From the NCBI GenBank assembly GCA_019096065.1, contig JAGUCH010000003.1, forward strand, positions 3,782,001-3,846,000: a stretch of DNA of 64,000 bases. The letters are read 5' to 3'. The notes under the pieces are model-generated. The model had not been told where the DNA came from and did not search any database. It saw only the letters and a list, made by a program, of their open reading frames with translations. Positions within the stretch are counted from its first letter, which is position 1. The number at the start of each line of letters is the position of its first letter. The stretch is from Paracyclopina nana. Lineage: Eukaryota; Arthropoda; Copepoda; Cyclopoida; Cyclopettidae. Both the position numbers and the translations under genes were made by a program. Below are positions 24,882 through 37,570 of this stretch, in pieces.

Positions 24882-26775
24882 CTAATTACAGACTTAATTA
24901 TACCAGAGAGAGAGTCCGTAGTTATTTTTAGAGCTCCAATAATGTATTACACTTGAGGGGAAATCGAATGTCTAGATCACATTTGCCGTATTATGCAAGC
25001 TTTTCATCAGAGATCAGAGGGAAAAGGTTCAAGTTATATATTGGCTTTCACTTCCATTTTATGCAGAATTTGCAGTTAGGTGTGATTCTGACGTTTTCTA
25101 CATTCGGGCTTTCAAGAAGCATCTTCCACAGGGAACCACCTTAGTAGCAGGTAAAAGAGGATAAGCAGAGGATTAGAGAAATGAAAAAACCTTTTCAATT
25201 TGGGAACAAGGGAATTGTGGTCAAAGCCCCTCCAGTTATCCCAGTTTTAACTTGAATGTTAAAAAAATACTGTTTCAAAAGTGAAACATGAGAATTGAGC
25301 GCTTTATAATGCTCTGGAATCCGAGGACATTTCGAGAGGAAGAGGCAACATTTCGAATAAAAATCCCTCTTTTTCACGTAATCCAAGCCTTGACATGACT
25401 TCCAGCTGGCTTTTGTTGAATTGAATGTAGAAAATATATATATACTGAAGTTTGCCTCTCAGCCCCCAAATTCTGATCCAATAAGCCGATTCCCTAGGAA
25501 AATTGGATAAATGGCTCTCCTGTTTGCTACGTATATACCAGAAAACAATTATTGTCAAAAAAATTAAAAGAGCCAAAATACTCGAATTAAATGTCCATTT
25601 TGAGCTATCTTGGAATTTTTTGCCGAAAAAATGACTGCCAAAATGCCGTTCAAACCGGAAAATCTCCTTCAAATCTCACGGATGAGAAGACATGCTTTTA
25701 TTGACCAAATACATGCGCGCATGTAATTAAATTGCCAACAAATACATGTCTATTCATAATAAACGAAGTGAAAGCAAGCCGCATATTTCTTTGATGTCAA
25801 GCAGCACTGAAACCCAGCAAAGTGTCCATGGTGCTGTGGGAGAAGTACTGAAACCTGCTTGATCTTCTTGCCAAGATAAAAGTGTGTTTCACTTATCTCT
25901 TTTTAAAAGGTTTTTAAATTGTAGACTGCGAGAAGGATAATAAAGCGAGCTTTGAAAGCACGTGCTTTTCAGCTGTTGTACTCTCAGATTGTTGGCTCAA
26001 ATTATATGGAAGCTTCAAATATTGATTTTGCAGCCTCTTGGCTACTTCTGCTGCACCAGAAGTTTCTGACTAGAATAAGGAAACTTCTTAAATAATGATG
26101 GCGCCTCATAAATTCAAAGCTGAAACTACAGTAAAGTCTTTCTCTCTGCTCTTTCATAGAAAACCAATACTGCAACACAAGGGGAGCATACAGCAGAAAA
26201 AGTGAGGTGAGTGACCAATAAAATGACTTTTCTTGAAGGGGACAAAACAAGAAAAAGCTGAATCTTGAAAAATGAATCCCATTCATAGCTGAGATTTGAG
26301 AAAGAGAGTGGAATCAAAGCGGAAAGTTGGAGACTTTGAAACTCAATTATTTTGTGCCTCTTGATACCAACTTGGCTGAGAATTCTCCTCATATGCCATC
26401 ATCTTTCATATCTTGCATGCTTTATAATCCTGCCAATAAATGTGGGGAAAATTTCATGTCATTCTAGGGTGCACATGACAGGTATAGCCTCATTAATTAG
26501 CCTTATTTCCAAGTTGACATGCCACCCAACTTTCCACCGTCAATGATTTTTAGCACCAGAAAATCACCCAAGTGAGAGAAAAACGTAGAGTTGAATTAGG
26601 AACCCAAGAAGTGTGTGTGTGCACAGAAAGTTTACAGAAATAATCCATGAGTTCTTGGCTCATCTAATGGATCCCCTGGGAAAGTGAAAGCCAACATTGA
26701 AGAAGAGCCTACAATACATTTCTTTGATTTCCCCCTTTCTTTATGGTACGAAAAGAAAGCAAACTTGCTACTGTA
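24882..26775. other. Non-coding stretch
   Basis: No exon with splice sites and domain support was found. Minus-strand frames at 25304-25672 and 26002-26392 are hydrophobic but lack any family signature. Confidence 0.4.
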
Positions 26776-29700
26776 CTAAGCTGAGCCGCCGGGGAAGGAG
26801 AAATACGTGCCTAGTGTGTAAAACGAGTTAAGAAAGGTCCTGGAAGCTGGGTAGACACAATGGCACACCTCAGAGTCATAGACTTGACCGTTGACCTGAA
26901 AAATCAAGAAAAAAGTAGTACGATTCCCAGCATTAAAAGTTCAGCTAAATGAGAACAAAAATGAAATTTAACAGCTAAATCAGCAAACTGACAGTGTCAC
27001 TCATAGATTCAACTCAGTATTTTTACTTGTAGGGTTCCCCTAACAGCAGCACCAAAAAAATAAAAGCAAAGCTAGTTGACATTGCTCTAATTTGTTTGTC
27101 TTGTTATGCGCCTCAGTCCAAACAAAAAGCTCTTTTCTTGAAAAAAATACTTCTAACAGAAATTAATATACGAAAAACGTAAAGGTCACTTTTTCATACC
27201 TTGCATAAATCCTGCTGTTCTCTGCATGCCAAACACGTTTTATAGTAGACAATTTCGTGCTCCGTAGGTGTAACTCCATCGGGTCCAATCTCCCTGTTCG
27301 TTACTAGGGTGCCCTTTCGAGTGGCTTTTGTCGTGATAATGTCATTCGAAGTGGTTGGGGCCACGCTCCGAATTTCGCGGCTCAATTCCGCGGCCTCATC
27401 TTGCCTCACCTGTTCGCGTAAACGGCTATCTACGTTGATCGACACGTTGATGCTGTTTTGGTCGACACACACGCAAGATTTGTGCTCCTCAACTCCCACT
27501 GTGATCTTGAGTGGGTCCTCCTTCGGAAAATGGCTACTGGAAGCAAAAATTGCTTTTGCCTCAGACCACAACCTTGGAAATTCTAAAATATTCATAAACT
27601 GCCACACTGGCTGTTGCCCATGCCACGGGGAAAAGCAATTTATAATCAAGCCCATTATTTTGCTACGAATAAAAAAAAACCGGCAATCTTCCTCACGATT
27701 TTGAATCAAATCGAGGAAAAGGGTTGAATTGAGTACAACTTCTCTAATCCTGCATTAAGCTTCTTAAAGAATGGCCTGCATTCAGCGAAAATCGCTAGGG
27801 AAATGAGGGATCCGAGCGTAGAATGTGAGCTTGAGCTGAAATGTGATTCCGCATCAAAACAAATTCTGGCGTTGACTAGCGAGCGTAAACCCAGTCTCAA
27901 GAAGAGTACCAGGAAAACTCGGGCAAATGATTAGTGAACATGTGCGTTTTTTCCCTCATCAATCAATCCCAATACTCATCGAGAGCCCTTGTGTTTTTTA
28001 AGAGAAAGCCAAAGGAAAACTCTTTTTGACCTTGATGGGTCTTCATCATGAGGAGGCAAAGTAGGACAAGCGAGAGCCAACAAAAGCAGGCAAGAATTTG
28101 CTAACACGACAAATATAGGGCTCTGCTCATCTATTCTGGTCGAAGGACAATTGGAAAATTGAAAAAGTGACAAGAGAATGAAGGACATTGCATTTATAGA
28201 GGATTTAATTATCTCTTTTCTTGAGTTGCTGTCAATCACGAAGATCAGGTGAAAGCAACTTGCGTAAGGCTTTCGCATTGACAATAACAACTTTTCGTAA
28301 GGCAACTGAAGAGTTCATCAACTACTATTTTTGGACACTAATCATAATTGCCAACTTTTCATCATTTCCATGAATGATTATTTTTCTAAGTTTTGTTATG
28401 AATAATAAGTTATAAAAAGCAGCTGTGCTTTGTTGGCCATTATAGATATTGTCATGCGATATTTTGTGACATACGTCAAAGCCAAATAGTAAGAAAAAGA
28501 AAAAAAAGTTCACGGATTTTTCCATTCACAAACTTTCCAAATATGGCTCAAAGTTGGTATATATAATATGCGCTCAAAATGCACGCAATATACACAACAC
28601 TGGATTTTGTGTGTATCACAAAATACAGGTATTTTTCAAATACCCGCTTAGCTGCTTTGATGAACCAAAATGGAAAAAAATAAAGAGGAGATAAGGTAAT
28701 AGCCTGGGGTTGAGAGACATCTATCTCTAACTTTTGATGAGTATCTTTTTTAGTATCCGTTCCAATCTTAGGGGATTATACAGACTGTCCCGTAGATTTC
28801 TGCACACTTAGAAATCAAAAGTGTGTGTTACAAATTCGAGAAATATTAGACACAATGGATATCATTGGAAAGCTTGAATCTTTGGCCATCTTTTTTTTGC
28901 TTCTATGGACAAAAGCAATTAAAAGTAAAAAAATGAGAAAACTTAATTTTCCTGAGGCAGCCTTAATTTTTTTCCCAAAAAAGCAAAGCCGGAACTGGCT
29001 TTTTTGACCAATTTTTCAGCTAAACCAATCCCGGCCATTTTTTGACATTTTTTCATGAAAAAAAAATCTTGCAGCGCTGTGCTGGCTCATCAGAAAGCTG
29101 GACAATTGGAAAGGATATTTTTCATTATAAAGAAAAAAGACAAAAAGGCCACTGCCTACTAAAAAAATTCAAAATTAGTGTTTTAAGCAACACATCCTTG
29201 GGATTTTTTGTTTATGAAGATCAAATGTTTAACCAATTTTAAGTGAAATTGAATAAATAATTTTTTCGTGAAAGTGTTTTTTCAACAAATAAAATCAGGG
29301 AAAATGGGCGTGAATTTTGAGTAACTATCAATTTTGCGGTCTTAATCAAAATTTGAATTAATACTTTTTAAAAATCTCAAAACTAAAAAGATGGCTTAAG
29401 TTTCAAGCTTTCCAACGGTATCCATTGTGTCTAGGATTTCCAGAAGTTTTAACGCAAACTTTTGATTTCAAAGTGTACAGAAATCTCCGGGACAGACTGT
29501 ATAGGCAGTTTTGTAACCTCAGGTAAGGTTCACTAGGGTTTATCAGGTGATGTTTTCGTCCACTCATAAGAGTTGATCTATTTTAATTCACGACTAGGCC
29601 TTCGAACAGAGAGCTAGCTGGTGGCTAATTGAATTTCCGCAGTAATTTGCTGCCAACGCGCTACAGAACAGCCAACTAGGTAATATAAGGTAACTTGCGC

Positions 29701-30142
29701 CATTCACGTGTCACTCATGTCACTTGTCAGCTGACGCCCGCACTAATCAGCTTTAACTCGCGCGGGCGTGCCGCGGCGTGACACGCACTATAGTATATAG
29801 TATAGTGAAAATACGGCGCCAAAATTCAAAAAATTCAAACTCTGCTTACTGTTCATGCATGCTCCAAGGCACTGGGAATGTGACAGTTTTCAGTGCAGTG
29901 GCACCAGGCCTGCAAACAAGTCTAGACTTGTCATCTGCGTCTCCACAGCCGCCATAGCATCTGGACACGATTGCTATGCTCGGTACTTCCAGAATGCCGG
30001 ATTCAACAAGTTGCAGACTTTTGTCCTTTAAAGCGAGAGTCACATTGTGCAAATGACAAAGGCAACTTTCGAGGGAAGATTTGGTCACAGGCAACACATT
30101 GGACCAGAGAAACACTGCCAAAAGCAGTGCCGAGGGATCCAT
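26776..30142 (-). CDS. Secreted six-cysteine cystine-knot factor (PDGF/VEGF-like or glycoprotein-hormone-like)
   Basis: Three coding exons (30142-29850, 27536-27200, 26895-26776) join in phase to 249 residues. A signal peptide (MDPSALLLAVFLWSNVLPV) is followed by the ring-forming cysteines of a cystine knot: Cys29, C62-Y-G-G-C66 (the C-x-G-x-C motif), Cys77 and C119-V-C121. The run VPSIAIVSRCYGGC lines up with the PDGF/VEGF signature, and EEHKSCVC with its end; a Cys used for the interchain bond in PDGF/VEGF is Ile56 here. A C-terminal extension carries CLACREQQDLC and CHC, possibly a second disulfide-rich piece. Such factors are secreted dimers acting on receptor kinases or GPCRs; which class applies here is open. 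The first intron is 2.3 kb and holds a mariner-type element. An acceptor (ttttttcag) just upstream of the ATG implies a 5'UTR exon. Confidence 0.7.
28779..29501. mobile_element. Mariner/Tc1-type non-autonomous element, copy 2, in the first intron of the cystine-knot gene
   Basis: The ends read TACAGACTGTCCCGTAGATTTCT and, inverted, TACAGTCTGTCCCGGAGATTTCT. The same inner block as the copy at 2591 follows (ATGGATATCATTGGAAAG / CTTTCCAACGGTATCCAT). Both sides are flanked by TA. It is 723 bp, AT-rich, and contains no transposase frame. Confidence 0.8.
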
Positions 30143-33100
30143 AATTTGCACTTGTTGCAGCCTGAAAAAAGCAACTCACGAAAGTTCAGTAGCGTTCTGC
30201 GCATGCGCGATCAAAGGCGCACGGGGCGAGGCTCGCCGTGACCGACTTGCCTGTTCGTTTTGTTTACATTTCAAGTTTTTAGCGTGCTTGCTTGAAAAAC
30301 GTGTTTGGGCTTAGGCTCAGGATTCAATTTCCTCGGGATTTTAAAGGATTCAAGGTGTGTCGCGAATAACATTTGGAGGCTAAAAACAATGGAATTAAAA
30401 GTGCGGACTATTCCTGGGAGTGAAAGGTGAGAGCTTTTCCACTACGTCATTTTCAGCTAGATGATAATTGAGGCTGACAAATTGTATAACCAGGTCATGT
30501 ATTGGTAGTGGAGCCCTCAGTGTGGTAGAATTTGCTACTTTTCTGATTATTACCTTCGCTATTGAACTACGCAAGCTTATGATTTAGGCGATTTTTTCAT
30601 CTTCTCTGCTCGCGTCGAGGCCTCGTTTTCATTTTTTTCATGCCTCACTTAGCTCAAGGCTGGAGGTTTATTTATGAGTTCATGACAGCAAGTCCCATAG
30701 ATCACATTGTATTTCTGAAAAAAAAATTCACAGTATTTGAATTTTCTATTTTCGCAATTTTGAAAGCAAGAATTCACTATGAATTTTAGGTCGTTTGCAA
30801 AACAAATGTGCTGCTTTATTGCGATTTGGAGGAATCTGAATTATTCACACAATGTTTCGTCCATTTTATTATTGTGCATGGAAAAAGGCGATTTAGTACC
30901 TGAATTTTTCTCCACTTCATTTCCGATGATCAAGCATTTTGATTTTCCTCGGGCAGTTTCACGAATCTAACTGAAGGCTCTCTGGAAAATAGAGAAAGCC
31001 AAGAAGTGTTCATAGCGCATAGAAGCGCCTTAGGTAGTGGAGCACTATGTACTACTGTATTGTAGCTCTTCTTCATAGTACAGCAGCATTTTCTAGCCTG
31101 TTGTTTTGAGGTAAAAAATACATCTTTCCTTGTTAGCCAAATAACAAGGCCGAACCAGGGGGGTCTCGTAAGTGAGTTCTTGACGCAAGTTTTGCATGCT
31201 AAAATCACCAAATCTGTTTGTCTTAGCCTAGGTGGCGCTAGTAGTTCTTACTACATAGCGCGTGAGCTCAAGTGACGTGTCAGTCATGGAGGCAAGCAGG
31301 CTAATCTCACGCGTCTTCAACAGAGCTCCTAGATAAGTTCTGTCTTTTTTAAAAAAGTATGCAATTTGGGCACTTTTTGATAATTTAAGGCTGGTTATGG
31401 AAATTTTTGAAAGTGAAATCCACAGAATTCTATTGAAATTTTGTCTTGAAGCCTACCACAGCTCAGTCAGACTGTGTGCTATAGTAAAGCAGCGACAAGA
31501 ACTCACCTTATTACTATAGATCATCTTGGGCCGAACATTATCCATCTACCATAAACTCTATATTGGACAGGTTGCAAAAAAGGCCTGAAATGCCCTGTAA
31601 ACTTCCCATGGCCCAGAAATGTTCCTGAAGCTTACATGAAACAGCTTCTTATGAATTTAGCGCGCGCGCGCGCGTTAGTCTTTGACCGGTAAGCTGGCAG
31701 CTGAAGTTTGTTTGACGCAGCATAGACAGCTATTAAAGTCACTTATCCTTTATGACAACATGTAGATTCTACATTAATGATTGACAGATTACCATCTTCA
31801 CATAGAGCACATGCGATGCATAAAAGTAGGCATGCCATTTTCTTATTAGCTACCTCCTCAATCTACTCTATTCAGTTGCTTTTGCTGTTGTGGTTAGCCC
31901 ATTTGTGCCTCATGCTTTGAAAAGATGGAATGCTGCTTTATAGCAATCATGGACATTTTTGGAAAACAAAACAGCCTACCCTATTTTGCTGTTCAGTCTT
32001 TATTGATCAAACTAGGACGCGTGATCAGTGGCAATCAAGTGAAGAGAGCTTGATTTTTTTGGCTCCTTAATGCCCCATGATGTTTATGATAATGTAAAAG
32101 GTCTCATCCATCAAGGCCTTTTTATTCGTCCTTTCTAGCCTTCCTATAGCGACCTTGCAATTAAAAATGAGTGACAGAGTATATGCATTATCCAAATAGT
32201 CATTAAACGTGCTCATGAAAAATGCAACTTTTAATAAGCCATTCTGCTCCCAATGGAGAAAAGTTGGCAGTTATGGAGCGGTGGCCAAGACTCATAATTT
32301 CTTATCTCACTCATGATGGCTTTTGAGAATCCTCAAGGCCAATATTTGTAAATCCAAGAAGAAATATTTCATTCTGGATCATCTTGACAACTCCTCCGTA
32401 GCATGAATAATGCGCTTACAGTACGTGCTTACAGTTTACTTTTAAAATGCATTTGTTTACATTTTCTTGGCCTTCTGCTAGCGCCACAACATGCCTTGCG
32501 GTTGAAAAACAAAACAATACAGAAGCGTGCTGTATATTTTCTCGGTTGACTCATAAAGAAAAGTGGTAGTAGGCCTTGGTAAAAATCTAATAAAAAACGC
32601 CATGCCATGACTGGCACCTTTTTGTCGTCTGCCCTTCGTACACGAAGGAGAAAAATGGAGGCTAATTTCTGCTCATCTTTAGGTCTTTAGTTTTAATTAA
32701 AGTAAATTACTTCCCTGCTTCTCCATTTAGAGCGCGGAATTCTCGAATGGCTGGAAAAAGTTCTAAAAATGTTTGTGTTGCCCTTTTGATGTGAGCATGT
32801 TTTTAGACACATCCTGTAAAAGCCCTTTTTTAATTTCCGTACATGTCATGGTGAAAGTCAAGTTCAGTACTGCAACCGCATCATAGCAACAAGCATGGTA
32901 AATTGCTGCCTTTCATTTTCCAATGTCTGGTAACGCCTGTCTACCGGTTATTCACAACAGCTGACCTATTTGCAGCTGTGGGCAGACTCAGAGGCCACAG
33001 CTTGAAGTGGAAAAGCTGCTGATTGGCTACGAACTAAAGAAGTAGAGACAAGAGTCATTGAAAAGTTTCATCTGTAGTAGAAGTGGAATTATCTAGCGCT

Positions 33101-33957
33101 GTTAACTGCTGCAGCATATAAAGTTCGGCCTTTTCCCTCTCTTATTCTCTTTTTAATGATTGTGAGGTCTAGTAGGTATTTGGCTTGAGTATTTGTTCTC
33201 ATCCTCATCAAACACCAAATATAGATCCAAAGTCGTCCTAAATCAACACCCTGAAAAATTCAAAGCCCTCGCTGACTTCTATCATGGTCTGAGGTCGAGA
33301 TGTTGTTCATATCTAGGGGATAGATCGTCGGAAGCTAGGGAAGATTTGCCCTTTTTGGCTATACACATTTGAAAAAGTTCCACCACTTCCATCATCAAGT
33401 TTAATTTATGCCCTCCGAAATCGAGACAGGATCCATTTGTTTCGGAAAGTTTACAAGTTGCTGCTCTCCTCGCGGAATCAATTTATTTACAAATCAAGTT
33501 TGCCCGCCAGGTGGCGCTAGCTGTTTGCATTTTAACGTTGCTACGTTTGTGGCGAGCTCACTCGTTTGAAGCAAAGCTATATGCCAATAGAAGATACAAC
33601 TATTGACAGCAAAGGAGTGGTAATTCACCATTTCCTCTCTATCTCATTCAGGAATCCTATTTACGAGTCCAACTCGTCAGAAAAGAGGAGAAAAACAAGA
33701 GTGAAAATACTAGACTTGTTGGCACGTTTGCCTTCTTCTTATAAATTATCTTTTTAAATTACTCACTAAATCCTGTAAAGTAATGCAATGGCCTTTTGAA
33801 GAGGAGTTAAATTGAGCAGAGCTTGCCAGTTCTACTTGAAAGTCATTTTTCAGACAATTTTGAAAACAGTTTATATTATAATTGAGTGCCAAAGTCTAAA
33901 GCTATTTACAAATAGTTGTTATTAAAAACTACTGCCATTTTAACATGATTGTTAATT
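30143..33957. other. Intergenic, 5' flank of the cystine-knot gene and beyond
   Basis: No gene was recognised. It contains a (GC)n run near 31660-31676. A short word, GGTGGCGCTAG, recurs near 31232 and 33512. Confidence 0.4.
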
Positions 33958-34127
33958 TTGGCTTAGTCTTTCGCAAGTTTTGCATAGTCACGCTATTTAA
34001 ATAGCTCATAACATGAAACGTATTTAAATAGCAGCTATTTAAATACATCCAGAGGCTATTTAAATACATTTTATGCTATGAGCTATAAATAGCGTGACTA
34101 TGCAAAACTTGCGAAAGACTAAGCCAA
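33958..34127. repeat. Fold-back element with near-perfect 50-bp arms
   Basis: The left arm starts TTGGCTTAGTCTTTCGCAAG and continues to a GCTATTTAAATAGC block; the right arm is its inverse almost base for base to CTTGCGAAAGACTAAGCCAA. The central loop itself contains three more TATTTAAATA words. The 170-bp unit would form a strong hairpin. It is probably a small fold-back transposon; no clear target duplication was found. Confidence 0.7.
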
Positions 34128-35722
34128 TGAAACTCATTCATATGGAGTTTTTCGGCATCAGTCGCACAAGTCGAAAAGCAGGCCTGCAACTAGTACTTTT
34201 ATCTTATGTAAGCAGTAGTAATTTCCGAGAGGAAAATACGTTCATTTTGCCGTCTCAGTCCTCGAGCTTTCCTTAATAGTATTTGCTATAAACAAACTAA
34301 AAAGCTCGATTTTAAAAAGTACTGTTTGCTTAGCCAAGTCTTGGTTTTTCATGTTTTCGAAGCAGACAGAAACTTCCTGAGCTGTCTTCATTGAAGTTTG
34401 CACAGTCGTAAATCTTAATCCTATCTTTAATGAAAGCAGCTAATGGGACTTGTTTGAGTGCTGAAGTGGCAAATTAGCATCACATTTCACATCTTAATTA
34501 ATTGCAAAACTTCGAGCTTCCACAGCCAGCGAAATTGAAGAGCACAGATGTCTACTTCTGCCAAGGCATTCTGAAAATAGCTAAAAATCCCATTTATGAC
34601 ATTTTTGAATTGTCGGTTGTCGTCACAAAATGATAGCGGTGTTTGTACGAAAAATGCAAATTATTCACTAGCTTGTTTATCATCTCACGGTTGACATCAT
34701 CTTTTTGAAGAAGATGTACAGTTTTATATTTGTAGGATTCATTTCATGTTTCCTTGTGACTTCCTCAACTCACGTGACTGAGTGTGTCATCTTTAGTAAA
34801 TCAGATAACAGCCAAATGAGAAGCACAATTTTATTAGCTTAATCTGCTTTTTCGCTTGGCACAAAGAGCCATCTTATTTTTTCTTCTGTGGTCGTAGAAT
34901 GTGTATCATCTTTGAAAAAAGCCCTTTCTTTTGATACATCAAGATCAAAAGTTCACTTTGATGTACTACTTCCATATACACAAATGCATAATCGCACGCG
35001 ACCTCAAAGTAGCTGCAGCTTCTTCAAAAAATTACCGAAAGAGGTTCAAGCATGGCGAAATAAAGGAGGGCCTTAATGTTCCCTACACGCAAAGCAACAG
35101 AGCCCAGCAGCTGAGGTGGAATTTATTTAAATGAAATGCAGTGCATAACTTTTTAAAGCCCAGGCTTAGGCGCGAATTAATTTGCATATCCTTGGCAAAT
35201 CGGGGCTCAGACATGCCTGTCTTTTTCCAATAGACATTCAGTTCGCACCAATTTAATCACTGGGTGCTCAAAAGTGCCTCACTTTTAAAAAAAGCAGTCT
35301 TTTTGGCATTTTATCAAAGTAATTGGGATAAAAATGAGGAGCACATCAAGTAGTACTTTACCTGAAGCAACAATGTTTGGCGGAATTAGCTCTTTGTAGC
35401 TGATTTTAATTGTTAGCCATTTTCTCTTTCTGTAAATAGTATTTTGTTATCTTGGAGCCAATTTCTAGCTAGCTAACACCTTGTGCTTCATTAGGATGAA
35501 CCCAAGGTCAAAAGATATCTAGAATGGAACCAAATGAACTAAGTTGGGGAGCTTGTTGCCAGATTGGCTGGATTATATACTTTTTTCCACCAGCCTCCTT
35601 CTTCCTTGAAAAAGCAGCAGTCATTTATCATCAATTAAAATCTGCAACACTTCTTGGTACTAATGACAAATCACTTTTACATGTGTGAGTTTATAAATAT
35701 TGTACACTAATAATGCAGGGAA

Positions 35723-35992
35723 ATGATTGCTGAAAAATGGCCAAATCAGCGCTGGTTGGCTGAGCTTGATTTTTCAATATTAGCAATCATCTCATCACGA
35801 GCTAATTTTCACATTTTTGCATTCTTCACTGGTCCAATTGGAATAATTGCGCTCTACTTAGGTATACCAACAATTTGCCGAGGGATTTACACAGACCTGA
35901 CAAATGCACGCAATATCTTCATACATTTGTGTGTGTGTACACAAACCGAAAAAGAAGATCTCATTCACGTTGTTAAGAAATGCTGCAGTTAG
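35723..35992 (+). CDS. Hydrophobic membrane-protein-like fragment (weak)
   Basis: A frame after a possible acceptor (aataatgcag) encodes LDFSILAIISS, then NFHIFAFFTGPIGIIALYLG and an AR-rich end. Spacing and words resemble two other fragments at 39472 and 49262: HI, then YLG, then T..R.I in the first two, and a shared L-E/D-F..LLA in the first and third. A donor-like TTAG|GTATAC falls inside. No family is recognised and no full gene could be assembled. It may be an exon, a decayed paralogue or chance. Confidence 0.2.
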   Translation: MIAEKWPNQRWLAELDFSILAIISSRANFHIFAFFTGPIGIIALYLGIPTICRGIYTDLTNARNIFIHLCVCTQTEKEDLIHVVKKCCS

Positions 35993-37025
35993 TTTATATA
36001 CAACGTATACGTTCGTGCGAGTAACTTAATTATCTTTAGATTACTCCCGTTTCATTATTATTGCTTTTATACAGTAATGGAAGTAAGGGTGTTGCACCGA
36101 AAATGAAACACCCAGTTGTGACCTGAAATGGCTTGCTAACCTCGAATGTCCACCACTAAAGTGCCACTCATGGCCTCAATAAATAAAGTTTGGCCACTTT
36201 ATGTTACTCTGTTTCAACTTTGCCCATTTTGCAAAAGAAGCTGAAACCTCGGTTTCATGTGTTGCTCGTCTGCAGAAGTTACTTTCCTTTTCAAGAAATA
36301 CAGGGATAATGCTTCTCAGATGAGCACCGCATTAAGGCTCGATTTTGGAGGGGAAAGAGAAGCTGACGATAGTTTGTGTACCTGTTTCAATGGGGGAATC
36401 CTCACACAGTTGGGTCACATGCATGCATATCCTATTGGCATTTGAGCCACAGTTCACCGCAAAATAACGCATAACATAGCAAAGTTACTAATGTATTCAA
36501 CATGGCTTGAATAGCTCGGCTGTGACGTCACTAATAGTACATTTTTAAAGGGAGAATCAATTGTTGACAGCATTCGGAAATTCGAAGCGGGTAACGCTCG
36601 TTTCCCACAGAGTTTTCAAAAAATCTCATGCAATGATGATGAAGATGTCGCACGTTCAAGGAAGCATTTTCAGTCAAACTGACGACAACAGTTCTGACAA
36701 TGGTCGCGATGATCAGAAGAACATTCCACCGTGCAATATAGTGTATATACAGACATCACGTGTGTGCCCTTTTGACATTTCTTATTGGGCACACCCACAG
36801 CAAAAAAGATGGCGCATCCATTTTTTACGACGAGCCTAATTACCAATGTTTTATGCCTAGATGGCCAGCAACGTTAAGTGTGTTCAAATCTTTGAGGAGG
36901 GCAAAAAAGCTGATGTTTTGAAAGGCTAGAGAAGTATTTTTCCCTGTAGCTTCCAATTGGCTGGAATGAATGTTTATTTTTCGTTAGAGCCAGGAGATGC
37001 TCTCGTGTTGTTGGTTTCCGACCTA

Positions 37026-37247
37026 GGGCCTGTTCACCTGCTTATTATGGCCGTTATTTTGGCAAAATATTGGAGAGAAATACTGAGAAACTGAGAATTT
37101 TTATATTGGTGTAGGATGGCTTTTGGTACCAATCTACCGATTCCGAAGTCAAAATCTGAAAAATGATTTTACAAATACCACATATTTGCAAATTTCATCA
37201 TAATATCGCGCGTTATTTTGCTCATAATAATGCAGGTGAACAGGGCC
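37026..37247. mobile_element. MITE family 'GGGCCTGTTCACC', copy 1
   Basis: A 222-bp element begins GGGCCTGTTCACCTGC and ends with the inverse GCAGGTGAACAGGGCC. It is flanked by a 3-bp duplication CTA (37023-37025, 37248-37250). Inside are ATAATATCGCGCGTTAT and a TTTGGTACCAAT block shared by all copies. The 3-bp duplication and G-rich termini fit the PIF/Harbinger group; this is an inference. Confidence 0.88.
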
Positions 37248-37570
37248 CTAGTTGCCTATTGCTGTGCTTTCTACCCTAAAATTAAATTTCCACTTTGAAA
37301 CCTACTTAGCAAACAAACAAGAAACTTTTGTCATCATCCATCCCCTCCGGCTGCTCGCATTATTTTGCAAACAAACGAGGCTCATTCCACAAGTGGCTGT
37401 TGCATGATGCTTTGTTGCCTTTATTCCGAAAGAGCGAATTCCTGCAAAAGGCAATGAAAAGGCACTTGATGGTAATGAAAAATTCTTGAGACGCGAAAAA
37501 ATGTATCAGTGTCTCATTTTAATGTGTTGCTTTCTAACGTTCAATCTGATAATCGATCGTTTACGCTTAT

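Noticed and set aside
30930-31211. 93-codon minus-strand frame
   Set aside because: Composition and lack of splice or start context suggest chance.
31660-31676. (GC)n run
   Set aside because: A simple dinucleotide repeat with no flanking structure.
36561-36839. 92-codon plus-strand frame with an acceptor-like ttcccacag inside
   Set aside because: No downstream partner exon and no recognised domain; left unannotated.
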